Shown here: piece after piece, positions 19,512-21,273 of the stretch
How the letters are laid out: every line of letters begins with the position of its first letter
Position numbering within the stretch: position 1 is the first letter of the stretch
From: JBASTI01 sp964374025
GTDB lineage: Bacteria > Patescibacteriota > Minisyncoccia > Spechtbacterales > HO2-43-30
Reading direction: 5' to 3'
Assembly (NCBI GenBank): GCA_964374025.1
Contig: CAYJWU010000014.1
Coordinates: 1 to 21,273, forward strand
Length of the DNA stretch: 21,273 nucleotides
Position numbers and translations under genes: made by a program
Notes under the pieces: generated by a model
Told to the model about the DNA's origin: nothing
Databases searched by the model: none
What the model saw: only the letters and a program-made list of their open reading frames with translations

Positions 19512-20213
19512 ATGCTAAGGCATGTAGCAATAATTATGGACGGCAATGGCCGCTGGGCAGAAGAGAGGGGACTTTCGAGATCCGCCGGACATTTGGCAGG
19601 ATACGAAAACGCAAAAAAGCTTATACCTTATATTTTTAACAAGGGCATTGAGGTGGTTAGCGTGTACGCCTTTTCTACGGAGAATTGGCTCCGAGAGTTC
19701 GAAGAGGTAAACTTTCTTTTTGATATTTTCCGCAAGGCAGTTGAGGAACTACCTGATTTTGCGGGGGAGAACATGCGTATAAGGTTTATAGGAAACAGGG
19801 CAGATTTGGCAACTAGGGGTTTTGGAGATTTGGCAGCGAGCATGGAGCGCGTTGAGAAAGAAACTGCCCCAAATACCCGCGGCACATTTGTTGTCGCGAT
19901 AAACTACGGCGGCAGAGAAGAGATACTTCACGCCATAAAAGAAATAGTTCGTCTTAATGTTCACCCTGCCTACATAAATGAAAGAGCCGTATCTTTGCAG
20001 CTTTATGCCAAGGGCCTTCCAGACCCGGATCTTATAATCAGGACCGCAGGGGAGCGGAGGCTGTCCGGTTTCTTGTCTTGGCAGTCAGAGTACGCGGAAC
20101 TTTATTTTTCCCGTAAGCTCTGGCCGGATTTTGGCGAGAAAGATTTTTCAAGGGCCATCAAATCTTACGGTAGGCGCAGGAGGAAATTCGGCAGTTATGG
20201 AGAAAATAAATAA
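19512..20213 (+). CDS. uppS: Isoprenyl transferase (undecaprenyl diphosphate synthase)
   Basis: UppS condenses isopentenyl diphosphate units onto farnesyl diphosphate to make the lipid carrier for peptidoglycan. The 233-aa protein has the catalytic IIMDGNGRWA (Asp10), AGHLAGYENAK, VYAFSTENW, INYGGREE and the substrate-binding DPDLIIRTAGERRLSGFLSWQ with SEYAELYF. The usual RTSGE serine is Ala here. AGGAGAT 7 bases before the ATG marks the start. It is a stand-alone unit with its own promoter and terminator; cdsA and other partners are not adjacent. Confidence 0.95.
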   Translation: MLRHVAIIMDGNGRWAEERGLSRSAGHLAGYENAKKLIPYIFNKGIEVVSVYAFSTENWLREFEEVNFLFDIFRKAVEELPDFAGENMRIRFIGNRADLATRGFGDLAASMERVEKETAPNTRGTFVVAINYGGREEILHAIKEIVRLNVHPAYINERAVSLQLYAKGLPDPDLIIRTAGERRLSGFLSWQSEYAELYFSRKLWPDFGEKDFSRAIKSYGRRRRKFGSYGENK

Positions 20214-20214
20214 G

Positions 20215-20242
20215 GCCCCGCGCAACTGCGGGGCGATTTTTT
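20215..20242 (+). terminator. Intrinsic terminator between uppS and the 20241 gene, probably bidirectional
   Basis: GCCCCGC (20215-20221), loop GCAACT, GCGGGGC (20228-20234), then GATTTTTT. On the minus strand a TTATTTATTTT stretch follows, so it may also end the convergent gene. Confidence 0.85.
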
Positions 20243-20873
20243 ACTTCACCTTGATGATAAGAATTTTTCCATCACCCTCCACGCCTCGCCAATTGAGATC
20301 GGTGACTCGTTCGCTTTGTCCGCAAAGAGTGCCGAGGGCGCAAGTGGCAGCGATGTCTTTGGCTACAATGTCGCGTGTTTCATCCCAGGACACAGGGGCT
20401 CCCCGCTCGGTGTGGTTTGCGCAATCATGGTGCCCTGCTGCGAGCGTGATTTTTTCTCCGCGCCTTGTCTTTAGCCCAAAAAGCCTTATGTGATGGCGTT
20501 CGCGAGCACGTTCGTTGATATCCAGCTTTAGAGCTACGCTTGCCCGCCAGCCGTAGTTTGGCGAAGTGTATAGGAAGTATGACGATCCCAGAAACTGATG
20601 CCAAAGCGGATTTGCCTGCCGTAACAGGGATATGAACTCACTTGGATTTACGCCGTACGCCGCTATATTTATAGGGTCCTTTACAGCCCTTCCATTTGTT
20701 AGCGAAACTATGTACGGGAAAAATGTAATACCGTCTTTATGAGGAAGCTCAAGCCGATATTGCCAGAGACCCGGGAAGGTATCTCGGAGGGTGCTTTCAT
20801 AAAACAAAAGGCGGGGGAATATGGCCGCAAGAAGCGACCACTTGCTATGGAGAAAATAAAGTACTTTTTTCAT
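20241..20873 (-). CDS. Hypothetical protein, 210 aa
   Basis: I do not recognise this protein. The N-terminus (MKKVLYFLHSKWSLLAAIF) is moderately hydrophobic and could be a weak membrane anchor. The rest looks soluble and beta-rich, with WRASVALKLDINERARERHHIRLFGLKTRRGEKITLAAGHHDCANHTERG as its central part (given here in overlapping pieces: WRASVALKLDINERARE; RHHIRLFGLKTRRGEK; ITLAAGHHDCANHTERG). The His/Asp/Cys cluster GHHDCANHTE might bind metal or form an active site; this is only inference. A GGGGCAAGG stretch precedes the ATG. It is transcribed away from the small gene at 20945 and converges on uppS. Confidence 0.6.
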   Translation of the reverse strand: MKKVLYFLHSKWSLLAAIFPRLLFYESTLRDTFPGLWQYRLELPHKDGITFFPYIVSLTNGRAVKDPINIAAYGVNPSEFISLLRQANPLWHQFLGSSYFLYTSPNYGWRASVALKLDINERARERHHIRLFGLKTRRGEKITLAAGHHDCANHTERGAPVSWDETRDIVAKDIAATCALGTLCGQSERVTDLNWRGVEGDGKILIIKVK

Positions 20874-20903
20874 TGCCTTGCCCCTTTATTTTTTTATCAA
20901 AAT

Positions 20904-20912
20904 TGCTATACT
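20904..20912 (+). promoter_or_regulatory. Extended -10 promoter of the 20945 gene
   Basis: TGC followed by TATACT (20907-20912). No good -35 box is seen. AAAGGGAGG (20926-20933) is the ribosome site for ATG 20945. Confidence 0.55.
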
Positions 20913-20944
20913 GAATATTAGCACAAAGGGAGGTTTTGTACATT

Positions 20945-21230
20945 ATGGGCACTTCTCAGGAGCGGCGGAGAATTCTCGTGGCTTTAAGGGAATGGGCGGA
21001 TAGCCAACCCGACCAAAATGCGCCGATTTTTTTTTACCGCGATAGATATGCAGCTTACGCCGGGCGAGATAATAACCCACATTGAGGATGAAACCGCTAT
21101 CGGAGTCGCTATCTTGGATGTCCTTGTTCTGAAAGCGCGAGAGCTTAAAGAAATGACAAGGTCCGAAATCAAAAAGTTTATAGGCAGACAGTTCCCATTA
21201 ACTAATCTTAGGGAAGTAGAGGAAGAATAG
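20945..21230 (+). CDS. Small hypothetical protein, frame broken at a T9 run
   Basis: ATG 20945 has a good ribosome site and promoter. Its frame reads MGTSQERRRILVALREWADS, continues through NAPIFF, and meets a stop soon after the T9 run at 21027-21035. The adjacent frame, open to 21230, continues TAIDMQLTPGEIITHIEDE and runs to LREVEEE. With one T fewer, the two join into a single 94-aa protein. The downstream part alone (from ATG 21018) has no ribosome site. The cause could be a sequencing error, a true mutation, or transcriptional slippage. The family is unknown. Confidence 0.6.
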
Positions 21231-21241
21231 ATCGCCTCACT

Positions 21242-21273
21242 ATCGGGTCATACAAAAATGACCCGATTTTTTT
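21242..21273 (+). terminator. Intrinsic terminator after the 20945 gene
   Basis: ATCGGGTCAT (21242-21251) pairs with ATGACCCGAT (21258-21267) around ACAAAA, followed by a T run to the window end. Confidence 0.9.

Noticed and set aside
1..21273. CRISPR arrays, transposases, integrases or phage genes
   Set aside because: None seen: the repeats are short heptamers or palindromes without spacer structure, and no recombinase is encoded.

Overview
The window looks like part of a Patescibacteria (CPR) genome, probably a Parcubacteria-type lineage. This is inferred from the gene set and the style of the proteins: a compact ValS, a TsaD with the GPGLEPALW loop, a short MurE-like ligase, FemAB, PrsW, UppS, many small membrane-anchored proteins of unknown function, several starts without a Shine-Dalgarno (SD) site, and short heptamer or palindromic repeats running through reading frames. 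TGA is used as a stop. No 16S gene is present, so the lineage cannot be fixed from the sequence alone.

Layout. Positions 88-4206 (+) hold an operon-like set: a large polytopic FtsH-like AAA+ protein whose zinc motif is HExxxH rather than HExxH, followed by two lipoproteins. Positions 4273-8099 (+) hold ruvA, a hicB/hicA toxin-antitoxin pair, a FemAB aminoacyltransferase, an EamA transporter and a membrane-anchored clan GH-A glycoside hydrolase. Positions 8100-9014 are unusual: a consensus sigma70 promoter, a folded leader ending in a terminator, a small ORF, and about 300 bp of hairpin-rich non-coding DNA. A membrane-anchored small protein and a MurE-like ligase follow (9015-10815, +).

On the minus strand valS-prsW-hsp20 form a tightly packed operon (14395 to 10799). 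valS is interrupted by a 100-N scaffold gap flanked by an identical 55-bp repeat. Removing one repeat copy and the Ns restores one reading frame, so this is very probably an assembly artefact. Positions 14512-14940 encode another membrane-anchored small protein. A decayed second copy of the 3' end of tsaD (15063-15160) lies just across a small nucleotidyltransferase gene from intact tsaD (15640-16743, -), which looks like an insertion or duplication scar. tRNA-Glu(UUC), a Cys-containing 77-aa protein, canonical ftsH (-), uppS (+), an unknown 210-aa protein (-) and a frameshifted small gene at a T9 run complete the window.

Functional themes are cell-envelope synthesis (UppS, MurE-like, FemAB), membrane proteostasis (FtsH, FtsH-like, PrsW, Hsp20) and core information processing (RuvA, ValS, TsaD, tRNA-Glu). 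The most promising candidates for something undescribed are the zinc-motif-altered FtsH-like protein with its two lipoproteins, the structured leader and non-coding region at 8140-8940, and in-frame repeat insertions in at least four conserved genes.
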